DNA from: Polytrichum commune
Lineage: Eukaryota; Streptophyta; Polytrichopsida; Polytrichales; Polytrichaceae
NCBI GenBank assembly: GCA_950295325.1
Contig: OX485803.1
Span: 618,001 to 682,000 of the forward strand
Reading direction: 5' to 3'
DNA: 64,000 nucleotides
Both the position numbers and the translations under genes were made by a program. A model generated the notes under the pieces. The model worked only from the letters and a program-made list of their open reading frames with translations, was not told where the DNA came from and did not search any database. Of this stretch, positions 32,793 through 44,366 are shown piece by piece; position 1 is the stretch's first letter, and each line of letters begins with the position of its first letter.

Positions 32793-34939
32793 TGTGAGCC
32801 CAAAAGGGTGCCCACATTTAGTCTTAGACCCTTGAAACGTTAGTTGATGCACTTTGAAGTAGCATGTTACTTCACAAAAATATAAAAAGAGTGAAATGTT
32901 AGTCTTAGAAGTACCATGTTGTAAGAGGCTAGGATGTGAGTTGTTATTGTGTTTTTACCTTCGGAAGGATTTGAGTGAATGAGGATAGGTAAGGAGAACT
33001 TGGATTGAGTAGTTAGTGAGTAGGCTAGTACAAATGGATGGAGACAACCAAAGTGACTCAAGAGGCAAGTGCATTCGAATTGGGATGAATGGAGGATCAC
33101 ATGGAGCGCACAAGTGGACCACCTCATCATGGCCACTTAATGGGGAAGGCCCAAGGAAGAATGCAAGGTGGAGGATAAGCAAATTCTCAAAGCACCAATC
33201 AAATCACGAGTTAAGCATCGTGGTTTGAATTAAGTGGTGAGCGACGATTTGGGAAAGTAAGGGGAGAAAGTTATGGCGGCGGAAAGCGAAGGAGGCTAAG
33301 TTTGGGTTGAAGCATCCCAAGTTTGGTAAAGTGTGGTAGGTAGAAAGCCAAGGCTAGTTAAATGTTCGAATTAGGATCCTTGTTGATCATTTGAGGGAGG
33401 AAGACTTAGAAGATAGGATTGGCGCCTACTAAGTAGGAGGAAATCTCAAGGGCTTATCGTGAGCCTTGAGGGTGCTCACCCCCTCAAGCTTACTATATAA
33501 TCCCTCATTCTTCCCTCACTCATCCTCTCTTTCCTTTGTGCTCCAAGGCACCCCACGAGTTATAAGTGTGGGTGTGGGAAGCCATATTGGAGCACATGTG
33601 TGTGCTTAGTTTTTAGTTTGAGAGCCAAGGCTTGTTAGCCTTGAAGAGGGCTTGACCTCTTGGTAGAATTAGTGTTGACGTGAAGGATTTTAAAGTTAAT
33701 TCATGATTCCAATTTGTGGTACTTTAAGTTCATGTTTTGAATACACGTGGTTGCAAGTTCCATGTTTAAGAGTTGAGCACTTGATGTTGTGATGAGTGCA
33801 AAAATATACTTGTGTGGATTAGTTAGTCTTAGTGAAGTTAGGAAATTCTCTCTCCCCCTCTCCTCTCTAGGATTTTAGGATTTTAGGATTAGAGAAGAAT
33901 TGTGTGATTAGAAAGGGGTTGTTAGTAGAATTAGGGAAATTAGGTAGGAAGATTAGTTAAGGGCTTGAATAATTAGTGAGGTAGTTGGGGATTACAACTA
34001 CAAAGTTGTGGGTTTATGAAGGAGCTGGGTTTATGAAGGAGCTGGGTTTGTTTAGTTAGAAAGTAAAGAGCTGGGTTTATGAAGGACCTGGGTTTGTTTA
34101 GTTAGAAAGTAAAGAGCTGGGTTTATGAAGGACCTGGGTTTGTTTAGTTAGAAGCTAAGGAGCTGGGTTCATGAAGGAGCTGGGTTTATGAAGGAGCTAG
34201 GTTTATGTAATTAGAAAGTAAAGAGATGGGTTCATGAAGGAGCTTAGTAGATAGCCTACCTAATTAGCTCATAGACAAGTAGTTAGTTACATTATGCTAG
34301 TTAGTGTTATGGTGGCTTTCACAAGTAAATGTATTTGAGATTGACTATAGAGAATAGTGTTTTTTTTAACACTTGCATCCTCTCTTTAAAAATAAACCAC
34401 GTGCACAAATTAATGGAGAATGTGGAGCACTCTCGCGATGGCAAGACAAAGGAAGCAAAGACCAAAGGTGCGAGGGAGAGATTGACATAAGTCACATAAG
34501 TATTTCTTAATACTTAAAGGCTTGTGTACGGTATGGAGACACCAAGTGAGACCTCTTATAGTAGCGATACGGAATACACAAGTGATAGTTCAAGTGGTAG
34601 TATAGAGTCAACGGCACGGACTCCATTTAGGAGAGGGATATCCTTAAGGGCTTGTGTAGCTAAAGCGGCCGGATGGACGTTAGAAGCAAACAAAGACAAA
34701 ATAGCACCCGAGCATAAGGAGGTTAAAATAATATAGTTAACTTGTGCATTCTCCACATACGTATTGAAATTGTACATTGAGTTGTTAAAAGTGAAATTCC
34801 AGTTAAATCCAATACCACTTGAAGGGTGAACCTTGGACTATGGACTCATCCAAGTCCAAATCCAATACCGCGGAGGAATGTGAGCCCAAACCCACTACTC
34901 GGACTACGGACGCTTAAGGGTGGGGGGTTTGGCCTCACA
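32793..34939 (+). repeat. 5' LTR (2,147 bp)
   Basis: TG...CA termini. A TATA-type promoter (CTTACTATATAATCCC) lies near 33,490. A tandem GAGCTGGGTTTATGAAG repeat occupies about 34,015-34,240, and AATAAA lies near 34,391. A 70-residue frame at 34,524 is present in both LTRs but has no recognised function. Confidence 0.97.
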
Positions 34940-34943
34940 TAAT

Positions 34944-34962
34944 TGGTGCGTCCGCCGGGAGC
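34944..34962 (+). promoter_or_regulatory. Primer binding site candidate
   Basis: TGGTGCGTCCGCCGGGAGC starts four bases after the LTR. TGG complements a tRNA 3' CCA, and the acceptor-stem complement GCGTCC would fit a tRNA beginning GCGTCC (some Arg tRNAs do). The tRNA identity is not proven. Confidence 0.6.
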
Positions 34963-35850
34963 GAAGCGGAAGGTAGTTACAAGACTTGGAGGCGACTAGG
35001 AGACTTGGAGGCAACTAGGAAAAATTGGAGACACAAACTTGAGAGAAGGGAAGGAGCACCCGAAACTCGGTAAGTATTCTCTCTTTGGGTTACATTTGAA
35101 TTCATTGTATTTCAACTATTCCTTGGAATGAATTGCATTGTCAATTACGCAAATTCATTTTTGAGGAAGGAGCGCGGCGAAGGTACGTCCTCAACCTTTT
35201 TGGGGATTTGCTAAGAACTTAAAAGGAACCTATAACCGAGTAGCTCATTAAAACATTAGATGGTAAATTCACCTTAGGACATTGAACTTTGACACTCACC
35301 TCGGGGTGAGTCTCAAAGTTTTGGGAGTTGTCATTTCATGCTCTAGATTAAATTAATATTTCACAAAGTTTATGGTGTTGTTACATTGAGTCACGATTGA
35401 GGGGAGTGCTAACTCACAGGGGGATGCGATTGCTCAAGGTATGTTTATTTCTTCAAAGTGAACTCATTAACTAATTAAGGAATGCCTTTTGTACTCGTGA
35501 TTGTTGTTATCCGTTGTAGAGGGTAATTCCCGAATTGTGGATGGTGTGAGAAGTTGAAGGGTGAAGCCTCGACTTTTAACATAATCTACTCGGAAGGTCA
35601 CCCCCTCACAATCGGTATTGTGGTGAGTGTTAATTTGCGGGAAGGTGCGGAGGTGATGCTCCGACTTAACCAAAAAATTAACATGAACATGCCTATCCCC
35701 TATTGGGATTCTTTCACCTAAGTGGGCTTGCAGGTTCTTTTCCTCACCTCCTAAAAAAAAATTATAACCACACCAAGACAAGTGAAAATATTAAGAGGGG
35801 AATTGCTAGGATTATGTGTGGTCAAGTGAGGGTCGATCGATTCTTATGGA
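34963..35850 (+). other. Untranslated leader of the retrotransposon
   Basis: No coding frame leads into gag. It presumably contains packaging signals, but none can be recognised by eye. Confidence 0.5.
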
Positions 35851-38800
35851 ATGCAAGGTAGGACTCGCTCACAAAAACCAAGTTTGATAGTAGGACTAGA
35901 GAAATCTACTCGAAAGAGGCGGTCCTCTAAAATCAGTGATAGATTAGAACAAGATAATGTTAGAATAGAGAGTTGTTTGAACGTCGAACCTAGGACTAGG
36001 TCAATTCTAGACACCTTAGAACTTGGAGCTCAACTTGAAGAGGAGATCACTCCCTCCAAATTGAGTGGTGAAACTTCTTCGGAAAATTACACACTTAGAG
36101 AAGAATTCCCGGTAGAAGTTGATAGGGGATTGTTGAATAGTTCACCGGTCACCATGGCCGAGGAACGGGGGATGGATCCACCACCCATACCCCCAATTCC
36201 GCCCATACCTCCTATACCTCCAATAGACCCATTGGTTAGGCCAAGAGGCCTACCAATTGTGGTTCCACAAAATTTAGCGGCGATGGATATGCCATCTCAT
36301 CTCCCTAAATTTTATGGGACCAAGGATGAGGACCCCTCTCAGCACATGGAACGGTATATCGAACGGTTGGCTAGCTTCCTCATAACCGACCCGGGTTATT
36401 GGTTAGTGTGGTTTCCTACCACTCTAGAGGGGGAAGCCTATGAATGGTATCGGGATCATGCCGAGGGACATTTTAGGGGATGGGAACAATTACAAAGGGA
36501 GTTTCTTAACGAATTTAGGCCGGAAGTGGGTCAAAGTACCGCATTAAGGGCATTGTCGTCATTGAAGCAAGGAAGGGAGGAAGAAATTTCGGCTTACATT
36601 AGGAGGTTTGATTTAGTGTGCACTAGATTTGTGGGTACCATGCTCAACGACGACACGCTAAAGCAATTTTTCATTCAAGGGTTTTTTAAGTCCGGAACTA
36701 TTAGGGGTGTTCTAGAAAGGAATCCCTTGACCTCGGCGGATGCCAAGCGTGCGGCTAGAGATATTGAAAACTTGGATAAAGATCACGAAAGGCTATGGAG
36801 AAGGGAGGATGAATTGATCCCACAATTCATCCCCATACGCCCTAGGGTGGTAGCGGTAGAACCCGCTAAGTATGAGAACCAAATTCCATATGCCATTGTG
36901 GACACCGGTCCCCGACCTTTAGCGGTTAGGGAACCGGCACCTCTTTTGGCACTACCGGCCCCTAGAACGGATCCACACTTGGAGGAGGTTGAGAGAAGAC
37001 TAGGTGCTAGCCAACTAGGATTCCAAGAGGCTATGATAAAACAAATGCAAAGCCTCACGGATCAAATGTCATTAATGATCCGGAGTCAACAACCGGGGCC
37101 TCCACCCCCGGTTGAGTCGGGTAGGCATTCTTCCGGATTATGGTGTGTCCAATGTGGCCAACCGGGCCACACGCGTCAATTTTGTAGAAGTGGACAAAAC
37201 CGTGACCAAAGAGGAAACGGTAACCCACCTCAACAAAATCAACGAGGTCAAGCGCCACCTCACTATGGAAATGGAAGCAATAGAGGACCACAACCTAGAG
37301 GGCAAGGTGGCCAAAATTTAGAGAAGAAGGAATTTCATCCCTTTTGTGGAAGGTGGCACGCTCAAGGACAATGTTGGTCCGAAGGTCAAGAGTTTAATTG
37401 TAGCAATTGTGGAGGAAGTCATCCCTCGGATACGTGTCGCCAACCGGACAAAATAATTAATGTCCCTTACCCGGTGGCTAATCCACAACAACAAGCAAGG
37501 GATAATATGCGAGGTGCTAGGCCACAAGGAGTACCGGCCAATGAACTTAGGCCACCTAACTTATACTATGACCATAGTAATGCTAGGCAAACTTTTCATC
37601 CACCGGCGGGCTTGCAAACTACAACCGGTTACATTCCAATACAAAATAGACAAGGAGTTCCACCTAATGGTAGTAACGGGAGACAAGCGCCTCCAACGGA
37701 TCCGGGACCATCTAACTCCCAAGATGTTAGGTTCATGGATGGAGTGTTGGAGGCCACATGTGATGACATGCTTCCTCTCCCAACGAGAATTGGAGAGGAG
37801 CAAAGTCAATGGCCTCCTCACACCAATGCTATTACATATGAGTTAGTGAAGGGTAAGGGTGTGGTTGAAGAAGCACCTGCACTAGCGGTAACTACTAGGG
37901 CTAGGAGAGGGGATGCCCCGTTGGAGGTAGGAATAGGAGAGCAAGGAAATTACTCTTCGGATGAAGAGATTAATCTCTCCGAGTTGGATAGGGTAGCTAG
38001 AAGAGCTACTAAGGATGTGGAGAGGGAAAATATAATTTTACAAGATAGGGAGAGGACTAATGCGGTACATGACTTGGATAATAGCGATGTGGGTGAATGG
38101 GAAGGACCGGGGGTTCCCGTAGACGAATTTGACGTAGTGGGTAATTCTAAGGTGGAAAGATCTACCGGGTACGACTTGTGGGCGGACCTTAGTACACTCA
38201 AGGCGGATATTACTTTCGGCCAACTATTGGAAATTTCACCCACGGCAAGGAAAACATTAAAGGAGGGAATGCCGGTACACAAGAGGATGAGGAAGGTGAA
38301 AGCTAAAATAGCCGCTAGGATCCAATCACAAGGTGGAAGAGACGTGAAAGCTATAGAAATAGAAGTTGTTATAGTAGATAAGGTGGTTCCTAATGTGCTA
38401 GTCGACGGAGGGAGTAGTCTAAATATACTACTGGAGGATACTATGAAAAAATTGGGACTTGGACTCACGGGGCCTTCACCTTTGGTCATAAATATGGCAA
38501 ATCAAAGTTCGACTACGCCTTTGGGGATGGTCAAGGATTGTAGAATGACTACGGGAGGTGAGGAGTACTTGGTCACCTTCCATGTCATTAAAATGCACTC
38601 CAACAAGGACACCTTCCCCATTTTGCTAGGTAGGCCTTGGTTGCGGATGGCGAATGCTATGGTCAATTGGGGTGGACCTAAACCATCCATCACTTATGGT
38701 CCGGAGGGTAATAGGGTCATAGTGTCCATTGGTTCATTAGAAGGATGGATGAAGAAGGAGATGTATTTGCCATTGGAGAAGGAAATTGATGACTTAAACG

Positions 38801-41800
38801 AGAATGAGATTGGCAAGGCATTGGTGGGAGTCGTCCATCCCGAAGGTCAAAGGGTTGTTATAGATTCGGGCTCGGGAAGTCTAGGTCCTAATTTTTACAA
38901 TTATGGGGATAATGGGGATTATGCCCAATGGCTAAGGGAGTACCCCGAGTCCGAGGTTGATGTAATGGTTGCATTTCACCAAGTAGGCTTAGGGAGTGAA
39001 TTTCCTAGTGTTAGTTTAGGAGAGGGCTCATTGTTGGAGCCATGTGAGGTGCTCACCGAGGAAGAGTGGGTTAGCGGTGGGTTAACACCTTGGGTAGATG
39101 ACGTGGAAGAGGGTGAGGTTAGTTTAATTCATGTAGATGGGACTCAAGAGGAGGATGTGATTATTGAGTCATCGAAATTGGAGGAGCCTTTACATTTCAA
39201 GACCACGTCTACGGGGATAGTTGTAGGTCAAGATGTGAAAGATTACCCCAATGTGCCTTCCGATTGGTATCGGAACAAAGAGGAGCAAGCACATGTGTCG
39301 GAAGCGGATTGGCGGTACGTGGATGTGAAATTAAAGAATGGAAAAACCCGACAAATGAAGATGGGCTCCAAATTGGGGGAGAAAGAGGTTAGGGAGTATA
39401 GCAATTTGGTGGATGAGTTTAGTGATACTTTTGCATGGTCCTACGATGAGCTTAAGGGAATTCCTAGGGAAATGGTAGAGCACCGGATTCCTTTAATTCC
39501 GGGGGCGAGGCCAATTAGACAAAAGGAGAGGAGGATGAATCCTCAATTGCAATTGTTGGTGAAAGCGGAATTGGAAAGGTTATTGAAGGCCGGGTTTATC
39601 AAGCCGGTGGAAATCACGGATTGGGTTTCTCCTATGGTCTTAGTAAAGAAAAAAAATGGGAAATTAAGGGTTTGTGTCGACTATAGGAAATTGAATTCGT
39701 GCACACAAAAGGATCACTTCCCCTTACCTTTTATCACCTTGTTGCTTGAGGAGGTTGGAGGTCATTCGCGATATACCTTTATGGATGGGTATGCGGGTTA
39801 TAATCAAATTTCCATAGCCCTCCAAGATATCCATAAAACGGCTTTTACTACACCTTGGGGTACTTTTGTGTGGGTAGTGATGCCATTTGGGTTATGTAAT
39901 GCCCCGGCTACTTTCCAACGATTAGTAATGTATATCTTCACCGACTTGTTGTTCAAATCCATGACCGTCTTTGTGGACGATTTTAGCACACAAAGTAATG
40001 TGGATGATCACCTACATTGTGTTAGGGAGGCATTGGTTAGGTGTAGGAAGATGAGGTTAGCATTGAACCCGGATAAGACATTTTTGGGAGTGAATAAGGG
40101 AGTGTTGTTGGGTTATGTTGTTAGTGAGAAAGGTAGAGAACCCGATCCGGATAAGATTGCGGCCATAAGCGACTTGGCAACTCCAACCAATTCCAAGGGA
40201 ATCTCTAAGTTGTTAGGACATGTGGGATGGTACCGGGAACTTATTCCTAATTTTTCAAAGATAGCGGTGTCCATTACCCATTTGCTCAAAAAGGATGTCA
40301 AATTCGAGTGGACGGATGCTTGTCAAAAAGCCTTTGAGGAATTGCGGGATAGGTTGAGCACCTATCCGGTGTTGATACCACCCAATTGGGGTAAACCTTT
40401 TCACGTCTATTGTGATGCTAGTAATGTGGCAATAGGGAGTGCGCTTTGTCAAGCAACGGGAGAAAAAGAGAAGGATCAACCTATAGCTTATGCGAGTAAG
40501 CAATTGACCCCCGCCGAAAGAAACTACTCTACAACGGAGAGGGAGTGCCTAGCCATGGTGTTTTCCGTTAAAAAGTTTAGACATTACCTCATGTGCAACC
40601 CGGTTGTATTTTTTGTTGACCACATGGCTATCAAGTATCTAATTAACAAGGCGGAGTTAAGTGGTAGGTTAGCTAGGTGGGTTTTGTTATTAGAAGAATT
40701 CGACTACACGGTGGAATATAAACCGGGTCGTATGCATTTACAAGCGGACCACTTGTCTAGGTTGTCGGAGGAGATAGGAAAAAATCCGGTAAATGATATG
40801 TTAGTAGATGATAGCCTCTTTGTGGTCACTTCTACACCGGAGTGGTATGCGGGCATAGTGGAATTTCTAACAACCCACAAGTTGCCCAAAGAGTGGACAA
40901 AAGAAGAGAGAAGGAAGGTGAGGGTAAATAGTAGGCAATTTGTTGTAGTGGGCCATAGGTTGTTTAGAAGGGGGTCCGATGGTATTTTACGACGATGCGT
41001 GTCAAAAACGGAGGTTGAAGCGATTTTAATCGCTTGCCACGATAGCGCTTGCGGCGGTCACTTCTCGGGTCAACTCACCGGGCAAAAAATACTTAGAGCG
41101 GGCTACTTTTGGCCTACACTATTTAAGGACGCCCATGACTATGTAAGGAAATGCGACGTTTGCCAACGGTATGCCCGAAACGACCTTAGAATGGAGATGC
41201 CTTTACATGTATCATTACCCTTAATTCCTTTCGAAAAATGGGGCATCGACTATGTGGGTGAGGTCCATCCCCAATCTTCAAAAGGAATGAAATATATTGT
41301 GGTGGCAACCGAGTACCTCACCAAATGGGCGGAAGCCAAAGCGGTGAAGACCGACACGGCGGAACACGCGGCAACATTTATGTACGAAAACATAATTTCG
41401 CGGTTCGGGGTGCCGAAGATCCTAGTAAGCGATAGGGGTACTCACTTTTTGAATTACTTGATTCGAGAGATGACAGAGAAATTTAAAATTGATCACCGGA
41501 AGACTACTCCCTACCACCCACAAACCAATGGACAAACGGAAAGGGTTAACGGAATTTTGGTGAGTATACTACGCAAGACGGTTATAGACTCGAAGCGGGA
41601 TTGGGATACGAAACTAACGGCGGCACTTTGGGCATACCGTACAACCTATAAGGTAACTACGCGTGCTACACCATTTTCCTTAGTCTATGGTCTTGAAGCA
41701 ACACTACCAATCGAATATGAAGTCGAGTCACTTAGGGTGGCCGTGAGTACGAGACTTACCGAAAGTCAATCCTTACGAAATCGACTAACCGATTTGGAAG

Positions 41801-42090
41801 CACTTGACGAAGGGAGGAGAATGGCGGCTCAACATATTGAGGCAATCCAAAGAAGGAGAAAGATTACTTTCGACAAACGACATAAGAGAAGGGCCCTAAC
41901 ACCGGGAATGATGGTCATGATTCAAGACGCACGAAAGCTTGAATTTCCGGCGAAATTCAATGCGGTATGGTTAGGACCTTACCTTGTCTATGAGGTCTTT
42001 CCTAATAATTCAATTCAATTGGAAACGTTGAATGGTGAGCTCTTTCCTACCCGTACATCAGGAAGTAGATGTAAGGAGTACCGAGCTTGA
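35851..42090 (+). CDS. gag-pol: Gag-Pol polyprotein of the Ty3/gypsy element
   Basis: A single uninterrupted frame of 2,079 residues. The Gag capsid region (about 150-330) is followed by a CCHC zinc knuckle WCVQCGQPGHTRQFC at about 430 and a second Cys/His cluster at about 505-530. The aspartic protease has VLVDGGSSLNIL at about 850 (DGG in place of the commoner DTG/DSG). Reverse transcriptase has FVDDF at about 1374. RNase H has FHVYCDASNVAIG at about 1517. Integrase follows, with an HHCC zinc finger (HDSACGGH...CDVC, about 1730-1770) and a DDE core (WGIDYVG, VSDRGTHF, GQTERVNG, about 1800-1900). The ATG at 35,851 is the first in frame. It makes all proteins needed for reverse transcription and integration in virus-like particles. 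Gag and Pol are fused without a frameshift. It looks coding-competent. Confidence 0.95.
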   Translation: MQGRTRSQKPSLIVGLEKSTRKRRSSKISDRLEQDNVRIESCLNVEPRTRSILDTLELGAQLEEEITPSKLSGETSSENYTLREEFPVEVDRGLLNSSPVTMAEERGMDPPPIPPIPPIPPIPPIDPLVRPRGLPIVVPQNLAAMDMPSHLPKFYGTKDEDPSQHMERYIERLASFLITDPGYWLVWFPTTLEGEAYEWYRDHAEGHFRGWEQLQREFLNEFRPEVGQSTALRALSSLKQGREEEISAYIRRFDLVCTRFVGTMLNDDTLKQFFIQGFFKSGTIRGVLERNPLTSADAKRAARDIENLDKDHERLWRREDELIPQFIPIRPRVVAVEPAKYENQIPYAIVDTGPRPLAVREPAPLLALPAPRTDPHLEEVERRLGASQLGFQEAMIKQMQSLTDQMSLMIRSQQPGPPPPVESGRHSSGLWCVQCGQPGHTRQFCRSGQNRDQRGNGNPPQQNQRGQAPPHYGNGSNRGPQPRGQGGQNLEKKEFHPFCGRWHAQGQCWSEGQEFNCSNCGGSHPSDTCRQPDKIINVPYPVANPQQQARDNMRGARPQGVPANELRPPNLYYDHSNARQTFHPPAGLQTTTGYIPIQNRQGVPPNGSNGRQAPPTDPGPSNSQDVRFMDGVLEATCDDMLPLPTRIGEEQSQWPPHTNAITYELVKGKGVVEEAPALAVTTRARRGDAPLEVGIGEQGNYSSDEEINLSELDRVARRATKDVERENIILQDRERTNAVHDLDNSDVGEWEGPGVPVDEFDVVGNSKVERSTGYDLWADLSTLKADITFGQLLEISPTARKTLKEGMPVHKRMRKVKAKIAARIQSQGGRDVKAIEIEVVIVDKVVPNVLVDGGSSLNILLEDTMKKLGLGLTGPSPLVINMANQSSTTPLGMVKDCRMTTGGEEYLVTFHVIKMHSNKDTFPILLGRPWLRMANAMVNWGGPKPSITYGPEGNRVIVSIGSLEGWMKKEMYLPLEKEIDDLNENEIGKALVGVVHPEGQRVVIDSGSGSLGPNFYNYGDNGDYAQWLREYPESEVDVMVAFHQVGLGSEFPSVSLGEGSLLEPCEVLTEEEWVSGGLTPWVDDVEEGEVSLIHVDGTQEEDVIIESSKLEEPLHFKTTSTGIVVGQDVKDYPNVPSDWYRNKEEQAHVSEADWRYVDVKLKNGKTRQMKMGSKLGEKEVREYSNLVDEFSDTFAWSYDELKGIPREMVEHRIPLIPGARPIRQKERRMNPQLQLLVKAELERLLKAGFIKPVEITDWVSPMVLVKKKNGKLRVCVDYRKLNSCTQKDHFPLPFITLLLEEVGGHSRYTFMDGYAGYNQISIALQDIHKTAFTTPWGTFVWVVMPFGLCNAPATFQRLVMYIFTDLLFKSMTVFVDDFSTQSNVDDHLHCVREALVRCRKMRLALNPDKTFLGVNKGVLLGYVVSEKGREPDPDKIAAISDLATPTNSKGISKLLGHVGWYRELIPNFSKIAVSITHLLKKDVKFEWTDACQKAFEELRDRLSTYPVLIPPNWGKPFHVYCDASNVAIGSALCQATGEKEKDQPIAYASKQLTPAERNYSTTERECLAMVFSVKKFRHYLMCNPVVFFVDHMAIKYLINKAELSGRLARWVLLLEEFDYTVEYKPGRMHLQADHLSRLSEEIGKNPVNDMLVDDSLFVVTSTPEWYAGIVEFLTTHKLPKEWTKEERRKVRVNSRQFVVVGHRLFRRGSDGILRRCVSKTEVEAILIACHDSACGGHFSGQLTGQKILRAGYFWPTLFKDAHDYVRKCDVCQRYARNDLRMEMPLHVSLPLIPFEKWGIDYVGEVHPQSSKGMKYIVVATEYLTKWAEAKAVKTDTAEHAATFMYENIISRFGVPKILVSDRGTHFLNYLIREMTEKFKIDHRKTTPYHPQTNGQTERVNGILVSILRKTVIDSKRDWDTKLTAALWAYRTTYKVTTRATPFSLVYGLEATLPIEYEVESLRVAVSTRLTESQSLRNRLTDLEALDEGRRMAAQHIEAIQRRRKITFDKRHKRRALTPGMMVMIQDARKLEFPAKFNAVWLGPYLVYEVFPNNSIQLETLNGELFPTRTSGSRCKEYRA

Positions 42091-42151
42091 CTAGGCAACT
42101 TACCCTTGGAGCAAGAGATGTTTGGATTCATCCCCCGATGGTCGCCAATTA

Positions 42152-44361
42152 TGTGAGCCCAAAAGGGTGCCCACATTTAGTCTTAGACCCTTGAAACGTT
42201 AGTTGATGCACTTTGAAGTAGCATGTTACTTCACAAAAATATAAAAAGAGTGAAATGTTAGTCTTAGAAGTACCATGTTGTAAGAGGCTAGGATGTGAGT
42301 TGTTATTGTGTTTTTACCTTCGGAAGGATTTGAGTGAATGAGGATAGGTAAGGAGAACTTGGATTGAGTAGTTAGTGAGTAGGCTAGTACAAATGGATGG
42401 AGACAACCAAAGTGACTCAAGAGGCAAGTGCATTCGAATTGGGATGAATGGAGGATCACATGGAGCGCACAAGTGGACCACCTCATCATGGCCACTTAAT
42501 GGGGAAGGCCCAAGGAAGAATGCAAGGTGGAGGATAAGCAAATTCTCAAAGCACCAATCAAATCACGAGTTAAGCATCGTGGTTTGAATTAAGTGGTGAG
42601 CGACGATTTGGGAAAGTAAGGGGAGAAAGTTATGGCGGCGGAAAGCGAAGGAGGCTAAGTTTGGGTTGAAGCATCCCAAGTTTGGTAAAGTGTGGTAGGT
42701 AGAAAGCCAAGGCTAGTTAAATGTTCGAATTAGGATCCTTGTTGATCATTTGAGGGAGGAAGACTTAGAAGATAGGATTGGCGCCTACTAAGTAGGAGGA
42801 AATCTCAAGGGCTTATCGTGAGCCTTGAGGGTGCTCACCCCCTCAAGCTTACTATATAATCCCTCATTCTTCCCTCACTCATCCTCTCTTTCCTTTGTGC
42901 TCCAAGGCACCCCACGAGTTATAAGTGTGGGTGTGGGAAGCCATATTGGAGCACATGTGTGTGCTTAGTTTTTAGTTTGAGAGCCAAGGCTTGTTAGCCT
43001 TGAAGAGGGCTTGACCTCTTGGTAGAATTAGTGTTGACGTGAAGGATTTTAAAGTTAATTCATGATTCCAATTTGTGGTACTTTAAGTTCATGTTTTGAA
43101 TACACGTGGTTGCAAGTTCCATGTTTAAGAGTTGAGCACTTGATGTTGTGATGAGTGCAAAAATATACTTGTGTGGATTAGTTAGTCTTAGTGAAGTTAG
43201 GAAATTCTCTCTCCCCCTCTCCTCTCTAGGATTTTAGGATTTTAGGATTAGAGAAGAATTGTGTGATTAGAAAGGGGTTGTTAGTAGAATTAGGGAAATT
43301 AGGTAGGAAGATTAGTTAAGGGCTTGAATAATTAGTGAGGTAGTTGGGGATTACAACTACAAAGTTGTGGGTTTATGAAGGAGCTGGGTTTATGAAGGAG
43401 CTGGGTTTGTTTAGTTAGAAAGTAAAGAGCTGGGTTTATGAAGGACCTGGGTTTGTTTAGTTAGAAAGTAAAGAGCTGGGTTTATGAAGGACCTGGGTTT
43501 GTTTAGTTAGAAGCTAAGGAGCTGGGTTCATGAAGGAGCTGGGTTTATGAAGGAGCTGGGTTTGTTTAGTTAGAAGCTAAGAAGCTGGGTTTATGAAGGA
43601 GCTAGGTTTATGAAGGAGCTAGGTTTATGTAATTAGAAAGTAAAGAGATGGGTTCATGAAGGAGCTTAGTAGATAGCCTACCTAATTAGCTCATAGACAA
43701 GTAGTTAGTTACATTATGCTAGTTAGTGTTATGGTGGCTTTCACAAGTAAATGTATTTGAGATTGACTATAGAGAATAGTGTTTTTTTTAACACTTGCAT
43801 CCTCTCTTTAAAAATAAACCACGTGCACAAATTAATGGAGAATGTGGAGCACTCTCGCGATGGCAAGACAAAGGAAGCAAAGACCAAAGGTGCGAGGGAG
43901 AGATTGACATAAGTCACATAAGTATTTCTTAATACTTAAAGGCTTGTGTACGGTATGGAGACACCAAGTGAGACCTCTTATAGTAGCGATACGGAATACA
44001 CAAGTGATAGTTCAAGTGGTAGTATAGAGTCAACGGCACGGACTCCATTTAGGAGAGGGATATCCTTAAGGGCTTGTGTAGCTAAAGCGGCCGGATGGAC
44101 GTTAGAAGCAAACAAAGACAAAATAGCACCCGAGCATAAGGAGGTTAAAATAATATAGTTAACTTGTGCATTCTCCACATACGTATTGAAATTGTACATT
44201 GAGTTGTTAAAAGTGAAATTCCAGTTAAATCCAATACCACTTGAAGGGTGAACCTTGTACTATGGACTCATCCAAGTCCAAATCCAATACCGCGGAGGAA
44301 TGTGAGCCCAAACCCACTACTCGGACTACGGACGCTTAAGGGTGGGGGGTTTGGCCTCACA
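42152..44361 (+). repeat. 3' LTR (2,210 bp)
   Basis: It matches the 5' LTR but is 63 bases longer, because the GAGCTGGGTTTGTTTAGTTAGAAG tandem region (about 43,375-43,640) has extra repeat sequence. No polypurine tract stands directly before it; the internal region ends GGTCGCCAATTA. Confidence 0.97.
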
Positions 44362-44366
44362 ATAAC

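Larger units (their letters stand above)
32793..44361 (+). mobile_element. Full-length Ty3/gypsy LTR retrotransposon
   Basis: Two long terminal repeats start TGTGAGCCC and end CCTCACA. A perfect 5-bp target duplication ATAAC flanks the element (32788-32792 and 44362-44366). A primer-binding-site candidate and one long gag-pol frame lie between the LTRs. The repeats are almost identical apart from one 63-base length difference and very few substitutions (for example CCTTGGACT against CCTTGTACT), so the insertion is recent. There is no chromodomain after integrase, so it is not a chromovirus. The FVDDF reverse-transcriptase motif and long LTRs fit the Athila/Tat side of plant gypsy elements. 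Confidence 0.97.

Noticed and set aside
32867-33228. Short frames at the start of the 5' LTR (copied at 42,226-42,587)
   Set aside because: They are LTR sequence with no domain. Overlapping frames on both strands argue against coding.
34524-34736. 70-residue frame repeated in both LTRs (also 43,946-44,158)
   Set aside because: It is identical because the LTRs are identical, has no domain, and lies before the primer binding site.
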